In this document: one piece after another, positions 1 to 5,775 of the stretch
Numbering within the stretch: position 1 is the stretch's first letter
Layout of the letters: every line of letters begins with the position of its first letter
Source of the DNA: Metaruminococcus_A sp900762715
Lineage (GTDB): Bacteria; Bacillota; Clostridia; Oscillospirales; Ruminococcaceae
Length of the DNA: 8,389 nucleotides
NCBI GenBank assembly: GCA_048204295.1
Contig: DBFBLF010000073.1
Location: 1-8,389, forward strand
Direction of reading: 5' to 3'
The notes under the pieces: generated by a model
What the model was told of the DNA's origin: nothing
Seen by the model: only the letters and a program-made list of their open reading frames with translations
Databases searched by the model: none
Position numbers and translations under genes: made by a program

Positions 1-3
1 CGC

Positions 4-198
4 ATGGACCCGAACGAGCGAATCGTTTCAATAACGGCGCTTGCTGCGCTGATTGCCTCCAGGCTGGACGACGGCGAACTGGGATTGGCGGCGGCAATTT
101 TTACTCAACTGGGAGATACACTGGCGACAATTGCCGTTCAAAGAGAACTGAACGAAGAGGCAAAAAATACGTGTGCCCCGCCCGCATCATCCCGCTAA
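4..198 (+). CDS. Small DUF6774-like protein, function unknown
   Basis: The 64-residue product is short and acidic in its first three quarters, with no signal peptide or clear membrane helix. Its core, roughly residues 8-50, contains the phrase FTQLGDTLATIA. From memory this matches small clostridial proteins of the DUF6774 type, in which an alanine-rich helix is followed by a conserved 'TQLGDTLATI' segment. No biochemical role is known for that group. The ATG at base 4 is only three bases from the window edge, so its ribosome binding site cannot be seen and a start further upstream is possible. The C-terminal tail (about residues 55-64, rich in Pro, Ala and Ser) looks unconserved. The next gene starts 65 bases downstream with its own promoter, so the two are probably not strictly co-transcribed. 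The reading frame is credible; the family name is a recollection. Confidence 0.65.
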   Translation: MDPNERIVSITALAALIASRLDDGELGLAAAIFTQLGDTLATIAVQRELNEEAKNTCAPPASSR

Positions 199-202
199 AC
201 AG

Positions 203-231
203 TTGTATCCCGCCGGTAAATGAAGTATAAT
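203..231 (+). promoter_or_regulatory. Sigma-A promoter of the YbjQ-family gene
   Basis: A -35 hexamer TTGTAT (203-208) and a perfect -10 TATAAT (226-231) are separated by 17 bases. Transcription would begin near base 238, giving a leader of about 25 bases that carries AGGAAGG (247-253), 10 bases before the ATG at 264. The promoter starts just after the stop codon of the preceding small gene. Confidence 0.75.
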
Positions 232-263
232 AATTTTAATTAAAACAGGAAGGCGGAACCGTT

Positions 264-575
264 ATGATTATTGTGAATACCGATTATATCACAGGAAAAG
301 AGCTTCAAACCCTCGGACTGGTCAAAGGGGCGACCATCCAGTCCAAAAACATTGGGCGGGATATCTCCCAAAGCTTTAAGACTCTTGTAGGCGGCGAACT
401 GAAGGCATATACCCAGATGATGAGCGAGGCGAGAGACCTTGCCACCCAGCGGATGATTGCGGAAGCTGAAAGCGTTGGCGCCGACGCGGTTGTAAACGTC
501 CGGTATGCGACCTCCGCTATCATGCAGGGAGCCGCGGAAGTCATGGCTTACGGAACAGCGGTGAAGTTCCTGTAA
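264..575 (+). CDS. YbjQ family (UPF0145/DUF74) protein
   Basis: The 103-residue protein has the normal length for the YbjQ/UPF0145 family. Recognisable family features are an N-terminal strand with 'GKELQTLGLVKG' (11-22), the central 'GGELKAYTQMMSEARDLA' block (43-60), 'GADAVVNVRY' (72-81) and the C-terminal 'AEVMAYGTAVKF' (91-102). The fold is a small alpha/beta domain that assembles into pentamers in solved structures. It is often labelled 'heavy-metal-binding', but this protein has no cysteine or histidine, so that label has no support here. It is cytoplasmic, with no signal peptide. The ATG at 264 is preceded by AGGAAGG with suitable spacing, under a strong promoter. A terminator follows 55 bases after the stop, so it is probably a single-gene transcript. 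The family call is confident; the cellular role is unknown. Confidence 0.9.
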   Translation: MIIVNTDYITGKELQTLGLVKGATIQSKNIGRDISQSFKTLVGGELKAYTQMMSEARDLATQRMIAEAESVGADAVVNVRYATSAIMQGAAEVMAYGTAVKFL

Positions 576-602
576 GCGATTCCTTTTCTCAAACCAAGCG
601 GA

Positions 603-623
603 CAGAAGGGGCAGCGCCCTCTG
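603..623 (+). repeat. Minor imperfect hairpin before the terminator
   Basis: CAGAAGGG (603-610) can pair with CCCTCTG (617-623) across a 6-base loop with one bulged A. It lies between the YbjQ stop codon and the main terminator, and may be an accessory 3'-end stem. Its function is unproven. Confidence 0.3.
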
Positions 624-630
624 CCTTCCC

Positions 631-662
631 GGCCGGCAAGAAAAACCGCTTGCCGGCCTTTT
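631..662 (+). terminator. Rho-independent terminator after the YbjQ-family gene
   Basis: GGCCGGCAAG (631-640) pairs perfectly with CTTGCCGGCC (649-658) over an 8-base loop, and is followed at once by TTTT (659-662). It is a standard plus-strand intrinsic terminator. It ends only 26 bases before the next gene, and no separate promoter is visible between them. Confidence 0.85.
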
Positions 663-674
663 ACGTTTACCGAC

Positions 675-680
675 AGGAGG
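675..680 (+). promoter_or_regulatory. Ribosome binding site fixing the GGT-like start at 689
   Basis: A perfect AGGAGG lies 8 bases before the ATG at 689. The frame stays open upstream to a TTG at 650, but that codon lies inside the terminator hairpin and has no ribosome binding site, so 689 is the start. Confidence 0.9.
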
Positions 681-688
681 CTTATTTC

Positions 689-2311
689 ATGGTTCCCTCA
701 TTTGATCCATTATCCTATCCGTACCCGTCAAAACGCAACCTTGTCTACGGTTCAAAGGGGATGGTCTGCACCTCCCAGCCGCTGGCAGCACAAGCTGGGC
801 TTGAAGTGTTAAAACGGGGCGGAAACGCTGTTGACGCTGCAATTGCGGCTGCCGCATGCCTGACTGTGGTGGAGCCCACCTCAAACGGGATTGGAGGAGA
901 CGCTTTCGCACAGGTTTGGTACGAAGGAAAACTGTACGGACTTAACGCCAGCGGCCCCGCGCCCGCTTTAACGGACGGCGAAAAAATCCGAAAATCCGGC
1001 TTTGAAGAAATCCCGCACGACGGCTGGTTCCCTGTCACCGTACCGGGGCTGCCATCCGCCTGGGCCGCCCTTTCAAAAAGGTTCGGATTCCTCCCCCTGA
1101 AAGACGTCTTCTCCCCGGCGATTCGGTATGCGGAGGAGGGATACCCCGTTTCTCCAACTGTTTCTGAGCTTTGGGAGGAAGGGTTTCAGCGCTTTTCCAA
1201 AGCTTTGAAAGAGCCGGACGGCGGCCTGTACCGCCCCTGGTTCAGCGTTTTTGCGCCCGGCGGAAAAGCCCCGAAAGCCGGAGAGCTCTGGCGCTCCCCC
1301 CTCCACGGAGAAACGCTGCTTGAACTGGCTGAAACCGGCTGTGAATCATTTTACCGGGGAACTCTGGCGGAAAAAATAGACGCTTTCTCAAAACAGGGAG
1401 GCGGCGCTCTGCGCAAAGAGGATCTCGCCGCCTTTTCACCGGAATGGGTGGAGCCGGTCTCCATCAACTACCGGGGCTACGACGTTTGGGAAATCCCGCC
1501 GAACGGGCACGGCATTGTGGTGTTGATGGCTCTCAACCTCCTCAAACAGTTTTCCTTCTCAACCCGCGATTGCCCCGATACCATTCATAAGCAGATAGAG
1601 GCCATGAAGCTCGCCTTTTCAGACGGACAGCACTATATTGCCGACCCGGACTGGATGGAAATCCGCACGGACGAGCTTCTTTCCGAGGCATACGCTGAAA
1701 AGCGCGCCCGGCTTATCGGCGCACAGGCGCGGCTGCCGGAGCACGGCGACCCGCGCTGCGGCGGGACAATTTACCTCTGCACAGCCGACCAGCACGGAAA
1801 CATGGTTTCATATATCCACAGCAACTACAACGGCTTCGGATCGGGACTGGTTGTGCCCGGCACCGGGATTGCCCTTCACAACCGGGGGGCGAATTTCTCT
1901 CTCGACCCCGGTTCCCCTAACTGCATCGCACCGGGAAAACGCCCGTATCACACCATCATCCCCGGTTTTCTTACAAAGGACGGCGCCGCCGTCGGCCCCT
2001 TTGGGGTGATGGGTGCGTTTATGCAGCCGCAGGGCCAGGTCCAAGCTGTAACGAACTTAATTGACTTTCATATGAACCCCCAGGCAGCCCTCGACGCCCC
2101 GCGCTGGCAATGGACTGGCGGGAATTCCATTGAAGTCGAAGCGGGTTTCCCCCGCTGGATTGCAGAAGATCTGCTCCGCCGCGGACACGAGCTCACCGTA
2201 TCTGCAAATTCATTCTCCTTTGGCAGGGGGCAGATGATACTCCGCCAGGAAAACGGCGTTTACATGGGAGCAACCGAACCGAGGACGGACGGAATGGTCG
2301 CGGTTTGGTAA
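689..2311 (+). CDS. Gamma-glutamyltransferase-fold Ntn amidohydrolase, non-canonical active site
   Basis: This 540-residue proenzyme belongs to the GGT family (peptidase T03), whose members cleave themselves before a threonine that becomes the N-terminal nucleophile. The candidate is T360 in 'CGGTIYLCTADQHGN', giving subunits of about 359 and 181 residues. Family landmarks include 'LKRGGNAVDAAIAA' (about 41-54), 'SNGIGGDAF' (about 65-73), 'PPNGHGI' (270-276), 'FGSGLVVPGTGIALHNR' (about 383-399) and 'APGKRPYHTIIPGF' (414-427). Compared with E. coli GGT (residues recalled from the literature), the glutamyl-binding residues R114, D433 and S462-S463 are not conserved: the regions read ASGPAPA, NRGANFS and PYHT. 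The oxyanion GG pair reads GA (442-443). Length and these motifs fit YwrD or HpxW (oxamate amidohydrolase)-like members better than true GGT. There is no signal peptide, so it is probably cytoplasmic. The family is confident; the substrate is unknown. Confidence 0.88.
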   Translation: MVPSFDPLSYPYPSKRNLVYGSKGMVCTSQPLAAQAGLEVLKRGGNAVDAAIAAAACLTVVEPTSNGIGGDAFAQVWYEGKLYGLNASGPAPALTDGEKIRKSGFEEIPHDGWFPVTVPGLPSAWAALSKRFGFLPLKDVFSPAIRYAEEGYPVSPTVSELWEEGFQRFSKALKEPDGGLYRPWFSVFAPGGKAPKAGELWRSPLHGETLLELAETGCESFYRGTLAEKIDAFSKQGGGALRKEDLAAFSPEWVEPVSINYRGYDVWEIPPNGHGIVVLMALNLLKQFSFSTRDCPDTIHKQIEAMKLAFSDGQHYIADPDWMEIRTDELLSEAYAEKRARLIGAQARLPEHGDPRCGGTIYLCTADQHGNMVSYIHSNYNGFGSGLVVPGTGIALHNRGANFSLDPGSPNCIAPGKRPYHTIIPGFLTKDGAAVGPFGVMGAFMQPQGQVQAVTNLIDFHMNPQAALDAPRWQWTGGNSIEVEAGFPRWIAEDLLRRGHELTVSANSFSFGRGQMILRQENGVYMGATEPRTDGMVAVW

Positions 2312-2317
2312 AATAAG

Positions 2318-2362
2318 AAAAGAACAAAAGCCGGTGGCTGTTCCACCGGCTTTTGTTCTTTT
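2318..2362. terminator. Bidirectional terminator between convergent genes
   Basis: A perfect 20-bp stem pairs bases 2318-2337 with 2343-2362 around a 5-base loop. The core is GCCGGTGG/CCACCGGC, with A-rich and T-rich outer arms on the two sides. It therefore supplies a T tract on both strands, closing the GGT-like gene (stop at 2311) on one side and the kinase gene (stop at 2370) on the other. Confidence 0.93.
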
Positions 2363-2369
2363 CCAATCT

Positions 2370-3713
2370 TTACTTACCCTGCCTGATGCAATCCTCCGCA
2401 ATTGCCATCGTGGCGGTGCCAATCAAGGTCGTGTCGATTTCCTTAAGCCTTTCTGCGGCCTCGGCACAGCCGGCCACGGGTTCCAGAAGCGGCGGATCCT
2501 CCACCAAAACGGCATGGACCGGAGTTCCGTCAAAATAGGCCAGGCCGCTTTCCAGCTTGCGCCTGATTTCCTGAAACAGGCGGGGCTTGATTGCGGGGTT
2601 GCGCGCAATGCTCCCCTCTAAGTAGATCACGTTGCGGCCGCCTTCTTCAAGAGGGCCCATCGACACCATTGTTGACACAATGGTATTTGCAAGAGTCTGG
2701 TAATCCCGGGTGGCGATTACCGCCGCAATTTCACACAGCTCCTGAAAGCCTTCTTCCCCAGCCTCCTTTTTCAATTCCAGCAAGCGCGGAGATGAAAACT
2801 TATCATCCAAATAAGCCTGGTACAGTTCAAAAACCGTGCGGGTATCCCTGCTGTGTCTGAAAAAACTGCCGATTTCTTTTCCTTCCAGCGCGGAGCTCCC
2901 CAGCCCCACCCGTGCCTCCGCCGCGCGGCGCATCAAACTGAAAACGCCTTTGCCCGCGATGGCGTAATTAAGCTGCCGATTTTCGGTTTCCTCCGGCGGG
3001 AAGAGCTCGTCGTCCTGGGGAAGGTTGCAGACCAGGGCAATCGGCAGGTAGTGGCGCTCGTCGCCATTGGCCATGCCGGTACCGCAGATGCACAGAACAG
3101 TTTTATCCCGCTCCGTCACATCGGTCAAAGAAACGGCCCCGTGATGGGCAACTATTCCGTCTGACTGGTAGAACATGGTGTATTCAGGATACCCGCGGGA
3201 CTTCATGTACCGGTCAAAATTCCCCTCAAACACCAGTTCCTCGCAGATTTCCTCCCGGCTGCGCGCAACCATTTTATCAATGGTCGGGAGCTTGGTCGGG
3301 TGATAGGGACAGTTGTCCACGATCAGCATCGGCAGGGAAACTCCGATGCAGGGATGCGCCTCCGTTTTCAAAAAAGAGCTGACAACCGGGTCGTTCACCA
3401 GTAACCGGTCAAGATAATCGTAAAAAGCGGTATTGTGCTCCGGGTTTTCCTCAGCATGGACATAGTCCGCAACCATCCGCCCGCCCTGCATGGAGGCGAG
3501 CATCACCTTGGTATTCGTTCCGCCGAACGAAAGGGCAAGAACCGTACTGTGATTGCAGAATGCCTGCGGTTTCTGTTTCGCAATTGTGAAATGCCGCTCC
3601 ATTCCCGATTCGCTCGCGGGCATTTCCCCTTTTTGAAAGAGGGATAAAAAATCGTTTAGCTCCCTGTCCGTATCCGGCAGAAGCCTCTGCCGGAGCTGTT
3701 TCATTTGCTCCAT
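2370..3713 (-). CDS. Hexokinase-fold (ASKHA) sugar kinase, substrate unknown
   Basis: The 447-residue protein has the ordered motifs of the hexokinase family in the ASKHA superfamily. They are a phosphate-1 loop 'LSFGGTNTKV' (61-70), 'GVSLP' (124-128) matching the hexokinase 'FSFP' sugar loop, 'PTKLP' (139-143) like the hexokinase T-K sugar contact, and 'QSDGIVAHHGA' (183-193) whose D185 is the likely catalytic base. A phosphate-2 loop 'GTGMANG' (211-217), an adenosine motif 'YLEGSIARNP' (364-373) and the C-terminal 'GTATMAI' (432-438) follow. Length is close to a single eukaryotic-type hexokinase domain and longer than bacterial ROK glucokinases. The segment where hexokinases place sugar-binding glutamates reads 'LNYAIAGKGVFS' (248-259) without clear equivalents, so glucose should not be assumed. 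It is cytoplasmic. GGAGGT (3721-3726) sits 7 bases before the ATG. It is the last gene of a minus-strand cluster, 74 bases after the dehydrogenase. Confidence 0.8.
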   Translation of the reverse strand: MEQMKQLRQRLLPDTDRELNDFLSLFQKGEMPASESGMERHFTIAKQKPQAFCNHSTVLALSFGGTNTKVMLASMQGGRMVADYVHAEENPEHNTAFYDYLDRLLVNDPVVSSFLKTEAHPCIGVSLPMLIVDNCPYHPTKLPTIDKMVARSREEICEELVFEGNFDRYMKSRGYPEYTMFYQSDGIVAHHGAVSLTDVTERDKTVLCICGTGMANGDERHYLPIALVCNLPQDDELFPPEETENRQLNYAIAGKGVFSLMRRAAEARVGLGSSALEGKEIGSFFRHSRDTRTVFELYQAYLDDKFSSPRLLELKKEAGEEGFQELCEIAAVIATRDYQTLANTIVSTMVSMGPLEEGGRNVIYLEGSIARNPAIKPRLFQEIRRKLESGLAYFDGTPVHAVLVEDPPLLEPVAGCAEAAERLKEIDTTLIGTATMAIAEDCIRQGK

Positions 3714-3787
3714 TCTGTCTACCTCCGTTTGTTATTACATTTTAATCGCGTGTTATATATAGGATCGTTTCGTTAATTGAGAGGGGA

Positions 3788-4549
3788 TCAATTTTTTATC
3801 CGTTCCCAAGCGGCCATGACCAACCGATGGGGGAACAGCTTTGCCCCCAAACGGTGGAGCTTGTTGTGAAGCCCAAAGACAGAAACGTCTTTGCCCTTTC
3901 CACTGTCTTTGAGCGCTTTGCGGACAACGTCCTCTGCGCGGGACATCAACGGAAAGTTTTTCACTTCCCCGGGATTTTCCGTTTGCTTTGCAACGTCAAA
4001 AAATTCGGTTTTCGTCCAGCCGGGACAGACCGCCGTCACAGTGATCCCCTGTTTCCTCAGCTCCCGGTTAAGCGCCCGGGAATAGTGCAGGACATACGCC
4101 TTGGAAGCGGCGTAGACATTCATCCCCGGCAGAGGCTGAAACCCGGCAACAGAGGCAATTTGAATGATCCGGCCGCCCTGCTCCATATAAGGGAGAACCG
4201 CCTGTGTGACGGCGGTAAGCGCCGCAACGTTGAGGGCGACCATGCCGGCAACTTCCGCGCGGGACTGCTCGGCCGTTTTGCCGAACTTGCAGAAACCCGC
4301 TGCATTGACCAGCAGAGATACCCGGGCATTTTCCTTTTTGAGCGCGTTTTCAAGAACGCAGACGCTCCCCGGCTGTTCCAGGTCGAGCGGGAAAATACGG
4401 ACCGGAATATCTACCTCCCGCTCAAGCTCCTTTAGCCGATCCTCCCTTCGGGCGGCCACCCAAAGCTCGTCAATTTTTTCTTTTGCCCCCTGAACCGCAA
4501 ACTGGCGGCCCATCCCGGAGGAAGCACCGGTAATGATTGCTACTTTCAT
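3788..4549 (-). CDS. Classical SDR-family NADP-dependent oxidoreductase
   Basis: The 253-residue protein is a complete classical short-chain dehydrogenase/reductase with a Rossmann fold. Motifs, numbered from the chosen start, are the cofactor loop TGASSGMG (7-14), NAAG (82-85), the tetrad N107, S133, Y146 and K150 (in LNV, IASVAG and YAASK), and PGWTKTEF (176-183). Two arginines after the second strand ('VAARRE') suggest NADP(H) rather than NAD(H), because basic residues there bind the 2'-phosphate. The C-terminus is basic and hydrophobic ('KLFPHRLVMAAW'), as in the DltE/YdfG-like SDRs of Firmicutes. Two ATGs compete, at 4555 and 4549. The second is chosen because AGGA (4557-4560) lies 7 bases from it but only 1 base from the first. 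The gene begins 15 bases after the YwlG-like stop codon, so the two form an operon. The substrate cannot be told from sequence. Confidence 0.92.
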   Translation of the reverse strand: MKVAIITGASSGMGRQFAVQGAKEKIDELWVAARREDRLKELEREVDIPVRIFPLDLEQPGSVCVLENALKKENARVSLLVNAAGFCKFGKTAEQSRAEVAGMVALNVAALTAVTQAVLPYMEQGGRIIQIASVAGFQPLPGMNVYAASKAYVLHYSRALNRELRKQGITVTAVCPGWTKTEFFDVAKQTENPGEVKNFPLMSRAEDVVRKALKDSGKGKDVSVFGLHNKLHRLGAKLFPHRLVMAAWERIKN

Positions 4550-4564
4550 CCCCATATCCTTTCT

Positions 4565-5116
4565 TTACAGCAGATCCGGGGCGTAGCGGGCGCGCTCCCC
4601 GCCTATAAACTTCGGCCGGGTGCGGGCGCAGACAAGGTTCGCCTCGCCGATTCGTTTAACCGAAAGCCGAACCGGGACTGCAACCAGGCGCAGGTGCATG
4701 CCAATTAAAGTGTCGCCAATATCCATCCCGGCGGCGGCCTGTATGGCTTCAACTGCTACGGGCTTCTCAAAGGCGGCATACGCCGCTGTGGCAAAAGAAC
4801 CGCCCGCCTTGGGCTGCGGCACAACGTTGCAGATGGGCAGACGGTAATATTCCGCCGCCTGCCGCTCCAGGATCAGGGCACGGTTTAAATGCTCGCAGCA
4901 CTGGGCGGCCAGAAATATTCCATGTTCTTTCAGCACGGGATAAATCCCGTCAAAAATCGCCTTAGCCGTCTCCTCGCTCGAATGGGTGCCGATTTTTTGA
5001 CCCATCACCTCACTTGAGGAACAGCCGACCACAAAAATATCATTTTCCCGGCAGGCCGCAAGCTCCAATAATTCACAGGCTGCTCGCCGGGCTTCGTTCA
5101 TAATCTGATTCCGCAT
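4565..5116 (-). CDS. YwlG/UPF0340 (TIGR01440, DUF436) family protein
   Basis: The 183-residue protein matches the YwlG/UPF0340 family over its whole length. Conserved blocks are GCSSSEV (31-37), 'AQCCEHLNRALILER' (71-85) with its Cys-Cys-Glu-His cluster, 'VPQPKAGGSFA' (99-109), 'GMDIGDTLIGMHL' (130-142) and 'ARTRPKFIGG' (164-173). The protein is soluble with no signal peptide. No reaction is established for the family. The paired cysteines and the Glu, His and Asp in invariant blocks suggest an enzyme, but that is inference. The frame is open to an ATG at 5149; the ATG at 5116 is preferred because GGAGAAGGTG (5123-5132) lies 6 bases upstream of it, whereas the longer form has no ribosome binding site and would begin in the promoter region. 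It is the first gene of the minus-strand cluster with the SDR and kinase genes. Confidence 0.9.
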   Translation of the reverse strand: MRNQIMNEARRAACELLELAACRENDIFVVGCSSSEVMGQKIGTHSSEETAKAIFDGIYPVLKEHGIFLAAQCCEHLNRALILERQAAEYYRLPICNVVPQPKAGGSFATAAYAAFEKPVAVEAIQAAAGMDIGDTLIGMHLRLVAVPVRLSVKRIGEANLVCARTRPKFIGGERARYAPDLL

Positions 5117-5137
5117 ACCTTTCACCTTCTCCATTTT

Positions 5138-5165
5138 ATGATACCACAAACCCGGCGAAATGCAA
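5138..5165 (-). promoter_or_regulatory. Candidate extended -10 promoter for the YwlG-SDR-kinase cluster
   Basis: On the minus strand TTGCAT (5165-5160) and TATCAT (5143-5138) are 16 bases apart, with a TG one base upstream of the -10 (TGGTATCAT). The start would fall near 5131, giving a leader of only about 15 bases that begins at the edge of the ribosome binding site. The -35 also overlaps the base of the preceding terminator stem, so the call is tentative. Confidence 0.4.
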
Positions 5166-5221
5166 CCGAAAACCCGCCCGTCCAGGTATTCCGTTCTGCC
5201 TGGACGGGCGGGTTTTCGGTT
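5164..5221 (-). terminator. Very long perfect terminator stem after the helical-bundle gene
   Basis: Bases 5164-5186 pair without mismatch with 5199-5221, a 23-bp stem with a 12-base loop. The inner arm is GC-rich (CCCGCCCGTCCAGG) and the outer arm is A/T-containing, giving a TTTT stretch within the descending minus-strand side. It begins within the stop codon of the gene at 5220-5648, so it is the terminator of that minus-strand gene. Confidence 0.88.
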
Positions 5222-5648
5222 ACAGGTACTCTTTCAGACGTTCAATGTTGTTCTGTTCAAAGGCAATAACCTCATCTGCTAGTTTTTTTGCCGGGCGGGA
5301 TGCATTCTTACACTGGCTGAGCGCTTTTTTTGCCTCTACAATTCCCATAGTACTTCCCTGGATCATCATTTCAGCGATTTTCTGGGGCGTTGATGCAGCG
5401 GCGGCGTTCATGCGGGTCATCCCGCTCGCCATCAGCTTTGTGAAAAAGGCTTCTTCCACAGGGCTTTCCCGGTTTTCATAAATTTGCTTCTTCGCCTTGG
5501 TGTTCAAAGAGGCGTATCCCTCCATCTGGGTGATCAAATCACTGCGGAGCTTGGTTTCCCCAACCGACTTGAGAAGGACGTTGATACTTTCCTCCCCCAT
5601 TTGGGTGTCCTGGTAAATTTTATTGAGTAAATTTTCGTCTTGTTTCAT
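5220..5648 (-). CDS. Small all-helical protein, possible helical bundle
   Basis: The 142-residue product is almost entirely predicted helix: amphipathic stretches at about 3-27, 31-58, 65-85, 87-115 and 119-141 have charged and hydrophobic residues alternating in heptad style. This recalls the four-helix-bundle, ferritin-like or DUF2383-type proteins found in spore-forming bacteria. However, it has no histidine and no ExxH motif, so a ferritin-type di-iron site is unlikely. One cysteine (C113) is present. It has no signal peptide or membrane segment. A GTG at 5657 is in frame, but the ATG at 5648 is favoured by TGAGGTG (5655-5661) 6 bases upstream. It is a monocistronic gene closed by a strong terminator, and a possible forespore-sigma promoter lies upstream, which would suggest a sporulation role. 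I do not recognise a named family with confidence. Confidence 0.8.
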   Translation of the reverse strand: MKQDENLLNKIYQDTQMGEESINVLLKSVGETKLRSDLITQMEGYASLNTKAKKQIYENRESPVEEAFFTKLMASGMTRMNAAAASTPQKIAEMMIQGSTMGIVEAKKALSQCKNASRPAKKLADEVIAFEQNNIERLKEYL

Positions 5649-5665
5649 TGTTCTCACCTCAGCAT

Positions 5666-5694
5666 TAGTATCTGTCCTTTTTAAGCGGATATGC
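5666..5694 (-). promoter_or_regulatory. Possible forespore sigma (SigG/SigF-like) promoter
   Basis: On the minus strand GCATA (5694-5690) and GATACTA (5672-5666) are separated by 17 bases. From memory the B. subtilis SigG consensus is GHATR and CATNHTA; this matches the first fully and the second at six of seven positions. The start would be near 5659, at the edge of the ribosome binding site, giving a very short leader. This is weak, motif-only evidence. Confidence 0.28.
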
Positions 5695-5708
5695 CGGGAC
5701 CGCGCCGC

Positions 5709-5737
5709 TTGTACTCTTTTTAAAAAGGCAGTATAAT
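5709..5737 (+). promoter_or_regulatory. Sigma-A promoter of the EamA transporter gene
   Basis: TTGTAC (5709-5714) and a perfect TATAAT (5732-5737) are 17 bases apart. Transcription should start near 5744, giving a leader of about 32 bases with GGAG at 5763-5766. Confidence 0.75.
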
Positions 5738-5775
5738 GGGGGAAACTATATTTTTACGAAACGGAGCAGCTAATT

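Noticed and set aside
650..688. Upstream in-frame TTG extension of the GGT-like gene
   Set aside because: The TTG lies inside the terminator hairpin and has no ribosome binding site. The ATG at 689 has a perfect AGGAGG and the added residues match nothing in the family.
1638..2009. A 123-codon plus-strand frame inside the GGT-like gene
   Set aside because: It is an overlapping alternative frame with low-complexity Thr, Ser and Arg-rich content and no initiation signal; the GGT frame is conserved across it.
3714..3787. A TATATATA stretch as a promoter for the kinase gene
   Set aside because: No -35-like hexamer stands at 16-18 bases from any usable -10, so I could not support a promoter although one may exist.
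3827..4435. A 202-codon open frame on the plus strand opposite the SDR gene
   Set aside because: It is the antisense shadow of a well-conserved SDR coding sequence, has no ribosome binding site, and its translation resembles no known protein.
5220..5648. Reading the helical-bundle protein as a ferritin or catalase-type metal protein
   Set aside because: The protein contains no histidine and no ExxH motif, so the usual di-metal ligands are missing.
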